The translations under genes were made by a program, and so were the position numbers. The notes under the pieces were generated by a model. It was not told where the DNA came from. It saw only the letters and a list, made by a program, of their open reading frames with translations, and did not search any database. Source: Candidatus Woesearchaeota archaeon (GTDB lineage: Archaea; Nanobdellota; Nanobdellia; Woesearchaeales; GW2011-AR9). Taken from it: a stretch of DNA of 37,144 bases. Location: assembly GCA_018670095.1 (NCBI GenBank), contig JABHRR010000062.1, forward strand, positions 1 through 37,144. Direction: 5' to 3'. Below are positions 24,028 through 31,984 of this stretch, piece after piece (position 1 is the stretch's first letter; each line of letters starts with the position of its first letter).

Positions 24028-24322
24028 GTTTCTTGATTTTATTCTTAATTTCTTTATAGAACGGAACTTTACCGGTTTTAAAGATATAAGCAGCCATAAC
24101 TAGAAAAATACCGAGAATTGCTGCAGAACTAATGTAATTGGTTTGTTTAACAATTATTTGATCAGGAAATTCGTGACATTCATAATCTGTTCCACAATAA
24201 GCATTTCCTGGACAATCTCTGTTACTATTACATTCCCTTTGCGCAAAAGTGATTAGTAAATAAGCTAAGATGATTAACGCCAATACTAAAGCAACAATTT
24301 GAATCGCACCTTTTTTATTCAT
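24014..24322 (-). CDS. Two-TM protein with four-Cys ectodomain loop
   Basis: A 102-aa protein. A signal-anchor-like first segment (NKKGAIQIVALVLALIILAYLLI) is followed by a short Cys-rich loop (ECNSNRDCPGNAYCGTDYEC, four Cys) and a second transmembrane segment (about 66-86). The C terminus is a Lys-rich cytoplasmic tail. The loop probably forms two disulfides on the outer face. No function is recognised. The ATG at 24322 lies 28 nt from a TATA box. Confidence 0.7.
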   Translation of the reverse strand: MNKKGAIQIVALVLALIILAYLLITFAQRECNSNRDCPGNAYCGTDYECHEFPDQIIVKQTNYISSAAILGIFLVMAAYIFKTGKVPFYKEIKNKIKKLKED

Positions 24323-24393
24323 AAGTTTTGAAATTGATGTTGGTTCATTTAAAAAGATTCCGGAAGTAGAGTATAGGTGAAATTAATGCAAAT

Positions 24394-24403
24394 CTTTTTA
24401 AAG
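24394..24403 (+). promoter_or_regulatory. TATA box of tRNA-iMet
   Basis: The box ctttttaaag is centred about 28 nt before the first tRNA base (24427). This is the same spacing as from TATA to ATG at the protein genes, and it supports the view that those transcripts start at the ATG. Confidence 0.6.
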
Positions 24404-24426
24404 AAGCGATAACTTTTTAGTTTTAT

Positions 24427-24501
24427 AGCGGGGTGGGGCAGCTAGGAGTGCCCGCCGGGCTCATAACCCGGAGGTCGGAGGTTCAAATCCTCCCTCCGCT
24501 A
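24427..24501 (+). tRNA. Initiator tRNA-Met (CAU anticodon)
   Basis: A 75-nt cloverleaf. The acceptor stem is AGCGGGG / CTCCGCT (one G-T pair) with discriminator A at 24501, the D stem GGGC / GCCC, the anticodon stem CCGGG / CCCGG with loop CTCATAA (anticodon CAT at 24462-24464), a 5-nt variable loop, and the T stem GGAGG / CCTCC. Three consecutive G-C pairs in the anticodon stem and the A1-U72 pair mark it as initiator rather than elongator. The 3' CCA is not encoded (ACT follows), so the cca gene product must add it. There is no intron. Confidence 0.95.
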
Positions 24502-24503
24502 CT

Positions 24504-24510
24504 CTTTTTT
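24504..24510 (+). terminator. Oligo-T terminator after tRNA-iMet
   Basis: A run of seven T follows the tRNA by two bases, consistent with an archaeal U-tract termination signal. Confidence 0.5.
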
Positions 24511-24567
24511 AAATAACTAATTAACAATATTTATATATTTATCAACTTTCTATATTAATTGATCATC

Positions 24568-25578
24568 ATGGCAGATAAATATGTGGGTAAAGTTACAAAA
24601 GTAAAAAAAGAAAGTGGAAAGATTATTGTTCATGGAACTTTGATGAAAGGAAATCTTCATGGACATAGTGCAATGCTAGTTTTTGAAGATAACCCTGAAG
24701 TAAAAAAAATAATAGGTAATAATTACAGTTATTTAGTTACTTTTGGACGCCGTTCTTTTTGGGGAAATCGTTTCAATGGCAGAATTGCCAAAGATATAGA
24801 ACTGCCCGAGAAAAAGAATGATCAAGTAGTCATACCGATAATAAAAAGCCCATTGTTGGAAATAATATTTTTAGATAATGTAATGGCAGATGACAATTTT
24901 CTCACTAAATACCTAAAAAGAAATAAGAAAGTTTCTGTACAATTTTTTGATGATAAGAAATCAGAGACCACTTTAAATGATAATTATGAAAATATTTACA
25001 AAGTTCGAGATATTGGCCCTTGGACTAGTGAAGAGCCACCAAAACAATTAGTAGACTTAATAGAAAAAGGAATAATTAAACCTTGCAGAGCTCTTGATGT
25101 TGGTTGTGGAGAAGGTTTCTATTCTAAATTTCTAGCAGAAAAAGGTTTTGAAGTTACAGGTATTGATTTCTCTAAGTTAGCTATTGCAAAAGCCAAACTT
25201 AACGCCCCAGAGGTAGATTTCAAAGTGATAGATGCGGTTAAAGATAATTTGACTCGACTAGGAAAGTATGATTTCTGTTTAGAGTGGTCAATCATGCATT
25301 GTATTCCTCCAGAACAAAGAAAACAATACGTGGCTAAAATAGCAGATAGAATGAATCCAAAAGGATTATTATTATCTACCAGTTTCAACTACATGGCAGA
25401 AAAACATGGCAAACCAAAACAAAGAAAAAGAAACACCTCTGGAAGCACTACTTTATGGTTTTCTTCATTAAATGAAATGAAAAAATTATTCAAATCACAT
25501 TATAACATAATTGAAGCAAATACACAAAAGATTTTAGGTAACCATTTAACCAATTATTTGTTGCTAAAAAAGAGATGA
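24568..25578 (+). CDS. SAM-dependent methyltransferase with N-terminal extra domain
   Basis: A 336-aa protein. The class I methyltransferase fold starts near 173: ALDVGCGEGFYSKFLAEKGF is the SAM-binding motif I, EVTGIDFS the acidic end of strand 2, and WSIMHCIPPEQR the post-motif region. About 150 residues precede it with no recognised domain, including a Gly- and His-containing start (GNLHGHSAML). The substrate is unknown. The ORF track starts at a TTG (24559); the ATG at 24568 is preferred, with AT-rich TATA-like sequence about 28-30 nt upstream. It lies just downstream of the tRNA. Confidence 0.8.
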   Translation: MADKYVGKVTKVKKESGKIIVHGTLMKGNLHGHSAMLVFEDNPEVKKIIGNNYSYLVTFGRRSFWGNRFNGRIAKDIELPEKKNDQVVIPIIKSPLLEIIFLDNVMADDNFLTKYLKRNKKVSVQFFDDKKSETTLNDNYENIYKVRDIGPWTSEEPPKQLVDLIEKGIIKPCRALDVGCGEGFYSKFLAEKGFEVTGIDFSKLAIAKAKLNAPEVDFKVIDAVKDNLTRLGKYDFCLEWSIMHCIPPEQRKQYVAKIADRMNPKGLLLSTSFNYMAEKHGKPKQRKRNTSGSTTLWFSSLNEMKKLFKSHYNIIEANTQKILGNHLTNYLLLKKR

Positions 25579-25652
25579 ATTGACTTAAATGTCTCACTTT
25601 TTCTAGAAAGAAATATAAGCAATAATGCATTCTTATCATAATAGAGATTAAA

Positions 25653-25976
25653 ATGTCACAAGGAAACGATGCTGGGCACGAAGTTGCCGCAATAATGAAG
25701 TACATTGCTAAATCTATAGAACCACAGATTTATCTAGGCATGCATCCAAAAGATGATTATTTACAAAAAGCACATTTAATGCCAGAAATGGATAAACCTA
25801 GATTATTGAATGATGATATTAGTAAAAGAGTAGATTACAAATCAATTGGTTCAGACTTATTGAACTTAAGAACAAAAGATTCTTTGTATCAGAAAGAAAC
25901 TTTAGCTACGGGATATAAACCAGAACAGAAAGGGTTTGATTATTCTTCATGTAAAGGATTGTATTGTCAGAATTAA
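25653..25976 (+). CDS. Small 107-aa protein, unknown
   Basis: A polar 107-aa protein with two Cys near the end (SSCKGLYCQN), which could bind metal or form a disulfide. It has no membrane segment or recognised motif. A TATA-like box (gaaatataag, about 25609-25618) would give a leader of about 12 nt. It converges on the acidic-repeat operon with a 10-bp gap. Confidence 0.55.
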   Translation: MSQGNDAGHEVAAIMKYIAKSIEPQIYLGMHPKDDYLQKAHLMPEMDKPRLLNDDISKRVDYKSIGSDLLNLRTKDSLYQKETLATGYKPEQKGFDYSSCKGLYCQN

Positions 25977-25986
25977 AGAAAAAAAA

Positions 25987-26181
25987 TTAATTACAGATTT
26001 CACCGATTTTCTTAGCAATCTCTTCTAACTTAGCTGAAAGAATTTCTGCAGTGTTAACTTCGATTCTAGTTGTAACGTCTTGCATCTCTTCTTCTTTATA
26101 GACAGCAATTAGATTGATCAAATCTCTAATCATATCTTCAGCAGATTTAGTGCAATCAGTTGAACAGTCAGAATCGCTCAT
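25987..26181 (-). CDS. Small Cys-containing coiled-coil protein
   Basis: A 64-aa protein. The start is Cys-containing (MSDSDCSTDCTKS), and a long predicted helix follows (SAEDMIRDLINLIAVYKEEEM and on), ending GEICN. The ATG is one base after the stop of the upstream acidic-repeat gene, with GAGGAA ribosome-binding sequence, so the two form an operon. The function is unknown. Confidence 0.6.
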   Translation of the reverse strand: MSDSDCSTDCTKSAEDMIRDLINLIAVYKEEEMQDVTTRIEVNTAEILSAKLEEIAKKIGEICN

Positions 26182-26182
26182 T

Positions 26183-26545
26183 TTATTCCTCAGGTTTCTT
26201 CAAATGAAGAGCTTCTTCAACTTTTTCAACTACGTGATGAACTTTCTCACCAAAACTTTCGTGTGCTTCTGGCGTAGGTTCTGCAGCTGGTTCAGCAGGA
26301 GTTTCTTCTTCAGTTGCAGGTTCTTCTGCAGGAGTTTCTTCTTCAGCTGGTTCTTCTGCTGGAGTTTCTTCTTCAGCTGGTTCTTCTGCTGGAGTTTCTT
26401 CTGCAGGAGTTTCTTCTGCAGGAGCTTCTTCTTCAGGAGCAGATTCTTCTTCTGGAGTTGTTTCTTCTTGTGTTTCTTCTACAGGAGCTTCTTCTGCAGG
26501 AGCTTCAGTTTGTTCTTCTTCAGTTGTTTTTTGTTCTTCTTCCAT
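26183..26545 (-). CDS. Acidic Pro/Glu-rich low-complexity protein
   Basis: A 120-aa protein made largely of Glu, Pro, Ala and Thr in repeats such as EEETPAEEPA. A C-terminal helix (ESFGEKVHHVVEKVEEALHLKK) is the only normal-composition part. There is no membrane segment, and the protein should be intrinsically disordered. It may be a spacer, a charge-based linker or a partner for basic proteins; no family is recognised. A TATA box (actattaaaaa, minus strand) is 28 nt from the ATG. It is followed closely by the 64-aa coiled-coil gene. Confidence 0.65.
   Translation of the reverse strand: MEEEQKTTEEEQTEAPAEEAPVEETQEETTPEEESAPEEEAPAEETPAEETPAEEPAEEETPAEEPAEEETPAEEPATEEETPAEPAAEPTPEAHESFGEKVHHVVEKVEEALHLKKPEE
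26341..26400. repeat. Perfect 30-bp tandem duplication in the acidic gene
   Basis: Bases 26341-26370 are repeated exactly at 26371-26400, encoding two identical 10-residue Glu/Pro/Ala units. Degenerate copies continue on both sides. The identity suggests recent expansion by slippage or recombination. Confidence 0.85.
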
Positions 26546-26642
26546 TTTTTATATTACACCTCAATTAGATTTTTAATAGTATTAACTAAACTCAGACCTT
26601 TTAAAAAGATTTGTATTGTAAAAAAGATAAGAAAAAAGAAAT

Positions 26643-28034
26643 TTATTCTTTGAAAAACGCTTTGTAAAACAAATACGAAGAATAAATGTCTGCTTTTGAA
26701 GTTACTTCACAAGGCGAATGCATTCCTAACAAAGATGGACCAGCATCTAGACAGTTCATTCCATAGCGAGATAAAAACATTGCAATTGTTCCGCCACCGC
26801 CAAGATCAATTTTTCCCAACTCGCCAGTTTGCCAAGCAATTTTATTTTTATCAAGAATTTCTCTAATGTATTGCATATATTCTGAGTGAGCATCCTGTGT
26901 AGAATACTTTCCACCGCCACCGCCATACTTCTCAACAGAAACACCCCTGCCAAGATAAGATGCATTGCTAGGATCATGCACATCTTTATAGTTCGGATTC
27001 ATTCCTGCAGTAACGTCAGCAGAAACAGCGTTAGAATTTTCAAAAAGATTAGAGACAGTTATTTTCAGTTTAGTTAACTGTGCATAATCATGAGCAAAAT
27101 TTTGCAAAACAAAACTTGCTGCTCCTGTATCACCCACAGAACCAATCTCTTCTTTATCAGCGAAAAATGCTACTGAAGTATTCTTTGGCTCTTTTGTTTC
27201 TAGTAACGCCATTAAAGAAGCATAAACACAAACTTTATCGTCTTGCCCATAAGCAGCAATTAATGAACTATCAAAACCAATATCCATTGGGTTAGTTACA
27301 GGAACTAATTCCAATTCGGCAATGGCAAAATCTTCTTCAATTAATCCGTACTCTTTATGCAAATATTTCAGAACAGTAAATTTAACTTGTTCTTTGATTT
27401 TATCGTCATCTACAGGAATACTGCCCACAAGAATGTTTAACTCTTCTCCTTCAATAATCTTATTTGCTTTTCGTTCCATTTGATTTCTTGCCAAATGAGG
27501 AAGCAAATCAGGAATGATAAATTTTGGTTCGTCGTCTTTATCGCCAATAGCAATGGTAACTTTCTTACCTTCTTTAGTAAAAGCCACACCATGCAAAGCT
27601 AACGGAGTATTAACCCAATGGTATTTCTTTACACCACCATAATAATGAGTTTTAATTAATCCAAATCCTGAATCTTCATACACCGGATGAGGTTTCAAAT
27701 CTAATCTGGGAGAATCAACATGGCTACCAATCAATTGCCACTTACTAGGATTTTTACCGATAATGGCAGCAAGAAGTGCTTTTCCTCGAACATTTTTGTA
27801 AATTTTATCGCCCTCTTTAACATTAGTAATAGTATTAATATCTTTAAAATCATTCTTTTTAAGAACTTTAACAACATTCTCAATACACAAACGTTCAGTC
27901 TTACTTTCTTTCAAGAATATTTTGTAGCTGTCTGCAAATTTGAAAACTTGGTCTTTCTTTAAATCGTGCCAGGAACTTTTTTTATCTAAGAAAATCTTTT
28001 TTTGTAACTTTTCGTTAACGCTCTTTTTTGCCAT
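26643..28034 (-). CDS. M18 family metalloaminopeptidase
   Basis: A 463-aa enzyme of typical M18 length. Metal and catalytic motifs are in order: SHVDSPRLDLKP (near 103-114), FADKEEIGSVGDTGA (near 291-305, with the Glu pair), a Gly-rich YGGGGGKYST loop, and the final GMHSPCEVTS with the last His ligand. M18 peptidases are cytoplasmic and form large dodecamers that remove N-terminal acidic or other residues. The ATG at 28034 has a GAGGTGG ribosome-binding site, and TATA-like sequence lies about 28-30 nt upstream. The operon position is unclear. Confidence 0.92.
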   Translation of the reverse strand: MAKKSVNEKLQKKIFLDKKSSWHDLKKDQVFKFADSYKIFLKESKTERLCIENVVKVLKKNDFKDINTITNVKEGDKIYKNVRGKALLAAIIGKNPSKWQLIGSHVDSPRLDLKPHPVYEDSGFGLIKTHYYGGVKKYHWVNTPLALHGVAFTKEGKKVTIAIGDKDDEPKFIIPDLLPHLARNQMERKANKIIEGEELNILVGSIPVDDDKIKEQVKFTVLKYLHKEYGLIEEDFAIAELELVPVTNPMDIGFDSSLIAAYGQDDKVCVYASLMALLETKEPKNTSVAFFADKEEIGSVGDTGAASFVLQNFAHDYAQLTKLKITVSNLFENSNAVSADVTAGMNPNYKDVHDPSNASYLGRGVSVEKYGGGGGKYSTQDAHSEYMQYIREILDKNKIAWQTGELGKIDLGGGGTIAMFLSRYGMNCLDAGPSLLGMHSPCEVTSKADIYSSYLFYKAFFKE

Positions 28035-28099
28035 AGTGACCCACCTCTGATTATAATGTAATAAATTATATGATTTAAGTATATAAGTGTTTTGGATTA

Positions 28100-28124
28100 G
28101 TTGATTTCAATTAACTTTTTATAC
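28100..28124 (+). promoter_or_regulatory. Imperfect palindrome and TATA box of nfo-like gene
   Basis: GTTGATTTCAATTAAC (28100-28115) is an imperfect 16-bp dyad, immediately followed by a TATA-like ctttttatac (28115-28124) about 28 nt before the ATG at 28147. The dyad sits where BRE/TFB contacts occur, so it could be an operator or simply AT-rich chance. Confidence 0.35.
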
Positions 28125-28146
28125 ATTAGCGATTTCTAATTGATAT

Positions 28147-28977
28147 ATGGATAAACTTCTCTTTGGGACAGCAGGAATACCAATCTCAACAATTAAAGCG
28201 ACAACTCTTACAGGAATTGAACAAGTTCGGAAGTTAGGATTGGATTGTATGGAATTAGAGTTTGTTCATTCAGTAAACATTACTGCAGAGAAAGCGCCGT
28301 TAGTAAAAGAGATTGCTGAGAAAAATAATATCCAGTTAACTTGTCATGGACAATATTTTATCAATTTAAGTTCTCTTGAACCAGAAAAGATTGCAGCCAG
28401 TAAAGAACGGATTTTGAAAGCAGCGAGAATAGCTCATCTTTGTGGCGCTAAATCAATGACTTTTCATGCTGGTTTCTATATGAAACAAGATCCGGAAGAA
28501 GTTTATCAGATGATCAAAGAAGGGATTATTGAGATTGTTGAGATTTTGAAAAAAGAAAATAATCCTATTTGGATTCGACCGGAAACTACAGGTAAAGCTA
28601 CGCAATGGGGTTCTATTGAAGAGATTGTAAGATTATCTAAAGAAGTTGAACAAGTTCTTCCTTGTATTGATTTCTCCCACATTTATGCAAGGTCAATAGG
28701 CAAATTAAATTATTTAGAAGATTTCCGAGAGATATTGAAATTAGTTGAAACAGAGTTAGGAAGAAAAGCGTTAGACAATATGCACATTCATCTTTCTGGA
28801 ATTCATCATGGTGAGAAAGGTGAGAGGCATCATTTGATATTAAAAGAATCTAAGTTTAATTATTCAGCGGTCTTACAAGCATTAAAAGAATTTGATTGTA
28901 AAGGGATTGTTATTTGTGAAAGTCCGATTATTGAAAAGGATGCGTTGTTGTTGCAGAAGAAATACAAAGAGATATGA
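28147..28977 (+). CDS. nfo: Endonuclease IV-like AP endonuclease
   Basis: A 276-aa TIM-barrel protein of endonuclease IV length. Metal ligands can be matched: H in TCHGQYFINLSS, H in MTFHAGFYM, E in RPETTGK, D and H in CIDFSHIYARS, H in MHIHLSG, H in GERHHLIL (with Glu where Asp is usual), and E in VICESP. Endonuclease IV cuts 5' of abasic sites in base-excision repair and also has 3' repair activity. The Asp-to-Glu change is conservative. It has a TATA box about 28-30 nt before the ATG and appears to be monocistronic. Confidence 0.87.
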   Translation: MDKLLFGTAGIPISTIKATTLTGIEQVRKLGLDCMELEFVHSVNITAEKAPLVKEIAEKNNIQLTCHGQYFINLSSLEPEKIAASKERILKAARIAHLCGAKSMTFHAGFYMKQDPEEVYQMIKEGIIEIVEILKKENNPIWIRPETTGKATQWGSIEEIVRLSKEVEQVLPCIDFSHIYARSIGKLNYLEDFREILKLVETELGRKALDNMHIHLSGIHHGEKGERHHLILKESKFNYSAVLQALKEFDCKGIVICESPIIEKDALLLQKKYKEI

Positions 28978-29048
28978 TGTTTAAAACAGAGATATAATTT
29001 CTAGAGTAAACAAATATTTATAACCAATAATCAAAAATAAGAGTAAAG

Positions 29049-29495
29049 ATGAAAAAATTAACTAATATTGTGTTATCTTTGTTGTTAGGTTCAGCACTTT
29101 CTTGTAAAGAAATTAATAGCGAAATAAATTTAGTTGACAAACCAGTTACAAGCCAATCATACCAAGAGATAGAATTAAAAGATGCTTTAAATTCAGATAG
29201 TTATCTCCAGTTAGGATTATCACAAAGAACTTATTCTAATGGTCAACAGTTATGGGGATACGTTTTAAAAGCTAAAGGAGAAAAAACAATTTATGCTTCC
29301 TCAACTGTTGCTTTTTACAAAAACTTAGAGTTAGTATTAGATGAAGTTAAAAGAGAAGTGGGTCCTCTTCCATCTATGTTAATTTTTGATAATGATCTAG
29401 ACAGAAACGGAGCAGATGATTTTAGTCAACAAACAATGACAGAAATAATCTCTCAATTAGGAAGTAAAAGAGTTGCTTACCTTAACAAAAAATGA
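29049..29495 (+). CDS. Lipoprotein with EF-hand-like acidic loop
   Basis: A 148-aa protein. The signal peptide (MKKLTNIVLSLLLGSALSC) ends in a lipobox-like ALSC, so the Cys at 19 is the probable lipid attachment. Near the C terminus, FDNDLDRNGADDF is an Asp-rich EF-hand-like loop that may bind Ca2+. The middle contains FYKNLELVLDEVKR. No family is recognised. The stop overlaps the next ATG by 4 nt (ATGA), so it is translated together with the YdjM-like membrane protein. A TATA box (aaatatttataac) lies about 30 nt upstream of the ATG. Confidence 0.72.
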   Translation: MKKLTNIVLSLLLGSALSCKEINSEINLVDKPVTSQSYQEIELKDALNSDSYLQLGLSQRTYSNGQQLWGYVLKAKGEKTIYASSTVAFYKNLELVLDEVKREVGPLPSMLIFDNDLDRNGADDFSQQTMTEIISQLGSKRVAYLNKK

Positions 29496-30007
29496 CATTT
29501 GCATTTGGTCATCTGATTGGGGCTTGGATAGTTGGTAAAGGATATGAACTTATTTCTAAGAAAAAGATTCATCGTTATGGTTGGTTTTTCTTACTTTTAG
29601 GAGGAGTTCTACCAGACATTGATTATTTGTTTGAATGGATTTTAAGTTCTTCATCACATCGAACTTTTACTCATAGTCTTACTTTTGTTTTACTTGTTTT
29701 TATAACGTTATTCATCATTTCACTTTTTATTAAAGAAAAAGAGATTAAAAAATTAACTTTTTTTTTATGTTTGGGAATGTTAGTGCACATCTTTATTGAC
29801 TTTATTTCTCTACAAGGAATACCTTTATTTTGGCCGTTAAATTATTATTACTCTATTTTTGGGGTTACTTTAGGTAAAATTGGTCCCTCAATGATTAATG
29901 CCACCACTGAATTTATGAGAACCTCATTAAAACTAGCAATCTTAGACATGGGTTTAGGAACAATTTGGATATTTTATCTGTGGTTTAGTAAAAAAATAGA
30001 TTTCTAA
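29492..30007 (+). CDS. YdjM/DUF457-like membrane-bound hydrolase
   Basis: A 171-aa membrane protein. Family motifs are visible: TFAFGHLIGAWIVG at the N terminus, LPDIDYL (about 41-47), HRTFTHSL (about 56-63), and MLVHIFIDFISLQGIPLFWPL. The conserved His/Asp residues fit a metal-dependent hydrolase in the membrane (proposed phosphatase or phospholipase-like). There are about five hydrophobic segments. The ATG overlaps the stop of the lipoprotein gene, indicating translational coupling and a possible functional pair in the envelope. Confidence 0.8.
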   Translation: MTFAFGHLIGAWIVGKGYELISKKKIHRYGWFFLLLGGVLPDIDYLFEWILSSSSHRTFTHSLTFVLLVFITLFIISLFIKEKEIKKLTFFLCLGMLVHIFIDFISLQGIPLFWPLNYYYSIFGVTLGKIGPSMINATTEFMRTSLKLAILDMGLGTIWIFYLWFSKKIDF

Positions 30008-30047
30008 ATGGTAAATATTTATAAATTAAAGAAATCTTCCATCTAAT

Positions 30048-30665
30048 ATGCCAGCACATCTTGATAATAAGAAGTTAATATCTTTATTTCCCGAATTTCA
30101 ACCAATGAGGGTTAAGTACAAAGACGTCTTTAACTTAAAAGCGTTCTATGAAGCGTTACGTGAATGGTTAGTTGAACATGAATGGAAAGATTTGGAAGAT
30201 GGATTTGATCATTGGGAAACATTTTACGGAGAAAGGATTTCACAAGGTGGTTCCAGAGAAATTTGGATGCAATGGCGACCAACAAAGAATGCAGGAAATC
30301 CACAAATACAATATTATGTTGACATTGACTGGCATTGTATTGGAGTATCATCTACTGAAATAGTACATAATGGTAAGAAAATTAAAACTAATAAAGGGGA
30401 AGTAGAACTAAACGTCCGTGTTTATATTGAAAAGAAATATGAAGAAGATTGGAAAAAAAATTGGTTCTTAAAACATTTTATTAAACTGTTTACAAATAGA
30501 ATTTATAATCAAACAATAGAGTTAGCAGAAAAAGAACTTTATCAAGAAATTTATGCCATGCAGAACTTTATCAAACAATGGTTTAAAATGAAAAGATATT
30601 TACCATATGAAGAAACAAAAAGCTTCTTCCCATCAGAAGCTTATCCTAGTCATATGAAAGAATAG
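30048..30665 (+). CDS. Unknown 205-aa protein
   Basis: A 205-aa protein with a strongly aromatic, charged sequence (EALREWLVEHEWKDL, GFDHWETFYGE and EIWMQWRPTK), one Cys and no membrane segment or signal peptide. Conserved-looking Trp/Glu positions suggest a small enzyme or binding protein, but no family is recognised. A TATA box (aatatttataa) is 28 nt before the ATG. It converges on the Lrp-like gene with a 5-bp gap. Confidence 0.6.
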   Translation: MPAHLDNKKLISLFPEFQPMRVKYKDVFNLKAFYEALREWLVEHEWKDLEDGFDHWETFYGERISQGGSREIWMQWRPTKNAGNPQIQYYVDIDWHCIGVSSTEIVHNGKKIKTNKGEVELNVRVYIEKKYEEDWKKNWFLKHFIKLFTNRIYNQTIELAEKELYQEIYAMQNFIKQWFKMKRYLPYEETKSFFPSEAYPSHMKE

Positions 30666-30670
30666 GTTTT

Positions 30671-31639
30671 CTAGAGAAAGTTAAAATAGTTAATTCCATA
30701 TTCTTTTGAAATGATAACTGATTCATAACCTCTAATAAAATCAAACTTATTTTTTAAGTCTCTCATAATTTGATGGAACTCTGTGAAATTGTCAACATTA
30801 AATTCAAATTCTAAATCCCAACTTCCTACACATTTAATAATTGTAAATATTTGTGGTAATTGTTCAACATAACTAATCAATTTTTTTTCTTTAGCCGAAG
30901 TCCGGTTTGTTAAATAAACCATACACTTAATAAATTCTTTTTCAAATTTTTTATAATCTAAGCCAATCCGATAAGCATTAATCACTCCTGATTTTTCCAT
31001 CTTCTTAATTCGATGAATTATTGCCCCGCTAGTTAATTTTGTTTTTTTTGCCAATTCTAACACTTGCACACGAGAATTATCTGAAAGGCAAGCAAGAATA
31101 TGATGGTCCGTTTTGTCTAATAAATTATTAGTGATTTCACCACCAACAATTGTGTTCTTAATCTCTTTAGAATTTGTTAACCATTTACGATTATAAGTGC
31201 TAAAGAATAAGGTGGTAGAGAGTTCTCGGTTAAGAATGTTACCAGAAAATTTATTCATGATCTTAGTTAAGTATTCATTAAAATGATTAATGTCCTTTGC
31301 GCCAAAACTAATCACCATATCATATTTCCCACTACAACTAGTAACCCAAGGAATTTTTAATTCTTCAGTAAAATAATGGTACATCTCTTTTTCTTTCTCT
31401 TCTGTAACATGTTGAAATGATAAATATATTTTATAAACTTGCATTCCTAACTTTGCCAAATTAATTTCTGTAAAGAAACGAACAATGATTTTTTCATTAA
31501 CTAATCTCTTAACTCGATAATTAACTACTTCTTTACTAGTCTTTAACTTTTTTGCAATGATATTAAAACTAGATCGGGAGTTGTTCTCTAATTCCCACAA
31601 GATCTTTTTATCTAACTTATCAAGTTTTATTAGACTCAT
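30671..31639 (-). CDS. Double Lrp/AsnC-family transcriptional regulator
   Basis: A 322-aa protein containing two complete Lrp-like halves. HTH 1 (LDKLDKKILWELENNSRSS, about 6-55) is followed by a RAM-type alpha/beta domain (about 60-145). HTH 2 (LDKTDHHILACLSDNSRVQVLELAKKTKL, about 174-220) is followed by a second RAM domain (about 230-320). Single Lrp proteins are about 150 aa, so this is a fusion or duplication that could act as a built-in dimer. The effector, probably an amino acid or similar ligand, is unknown. TATA-like sequence lies about 30 nt upstream. Confidence 0.88.
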   Translation of the reverse strand: MSLIKLDKLDKKILWELENNSRSSFNIIAKKLKTSKEVVNYRVKRLVNEKIIVRFFTEINLAKLGMQVYKIYLSFQHVTEEKEKEMYHYFTEELKIPWVTSCSGKYDMVISFGAKDINHFNEYLTKIMNKFSGNILNRELSTTLFFSTYNRKWLTNSKEIKNTIVGGEITNNLLDKTDHHILACLSDNSRVQVLELAKKTKLTSGAIIHRIKKMEKSGVINAYRIGLDYKKFEKEFIKCMVYLTNRTSAKEKKLISYVEQLPQIFTIIKCVGSWDLEFEFNVDNFTEFHQIMRDLKNKFDFIRGYESVIISKEYGINYFNFL

Positions 31640-31768
31640 TTTTTACCATAATTTAATATAGTTTATAAAATTTTCCATTAAAATATAAAAAGTAGCTGAA
31701 AGTTTTATTAAGTACGTTGATGCAATTTAGATTGAGGTTGAGTTCTAAGGATGTTTTGGAGATAAAAA

Positions 31769-31984
31769 ATGAGAAATTACAACCCATTACACAAAGCAAC
31801 CAAATATGTAGGGATAACAAAAAGTTTAATTGGCGGAGCAGGAGCTGCTTGCTTCTATTTTGAAGAACCAAAAGCTGCTGCCGTGCTGGCGGGAGTGTAT
31901 CTAGCAGGAGAGATTTTCTTACGGAAGGCCAATGAGAAAAAAATTAGTGATTTAGAGAAGAGGTTAAAAGATGAAAAAAGATAA
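31769..31984 (+). CDS. Small membrane protein, first gene of a three-gene operon
   Basis: A 71-aa protein with a Gly/Ala-rich hydrophobic stretch (about 19-50, TKSLIGGAGAACFYFE then AAVLAGVYLAGEIFL), probably two short membrane segments, and a charged C-terminal helix (NEKKISDLEKRLKDEKR). The ATG at 31769 has a GGAGAT ribosome-binding site and is about 80 nt from a TATA box (aatataaaaag, about 31682), so a leader of about 54 nt is expected. It overlaps the next gene by 14 nt. Confidence 0.62.
   Translation: MRNYNPLHKATKYVGITKSLIGGAGAACFYFEEPKAAAVLAGVYLAGEIFLRKANEKKISDLEKRLKDEKR

Noticed and set aside
26314-26568. 84-aa plus-strand Leu/Gln-rich ORF
   Set aside because: A second antisense shadow of the same repeat region, with no promoter of its own.
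26114-26653. 179-aa plus-strand ORF rich in Phe/Ser/Arg
   Set aside because: It is the antisense shadow of the acidic repeat gene; its composition simply reflects the complement of Glu/Pro codons.
31720-31863. 47-aa ORF overlapping the start of the 71-aa gene
   Set aside because: It lies at a possible leaderless distance from the TATA box, but it runs out of frame into the well supported 71-aa gene with its own SD site, and it has no recognisable protein character.
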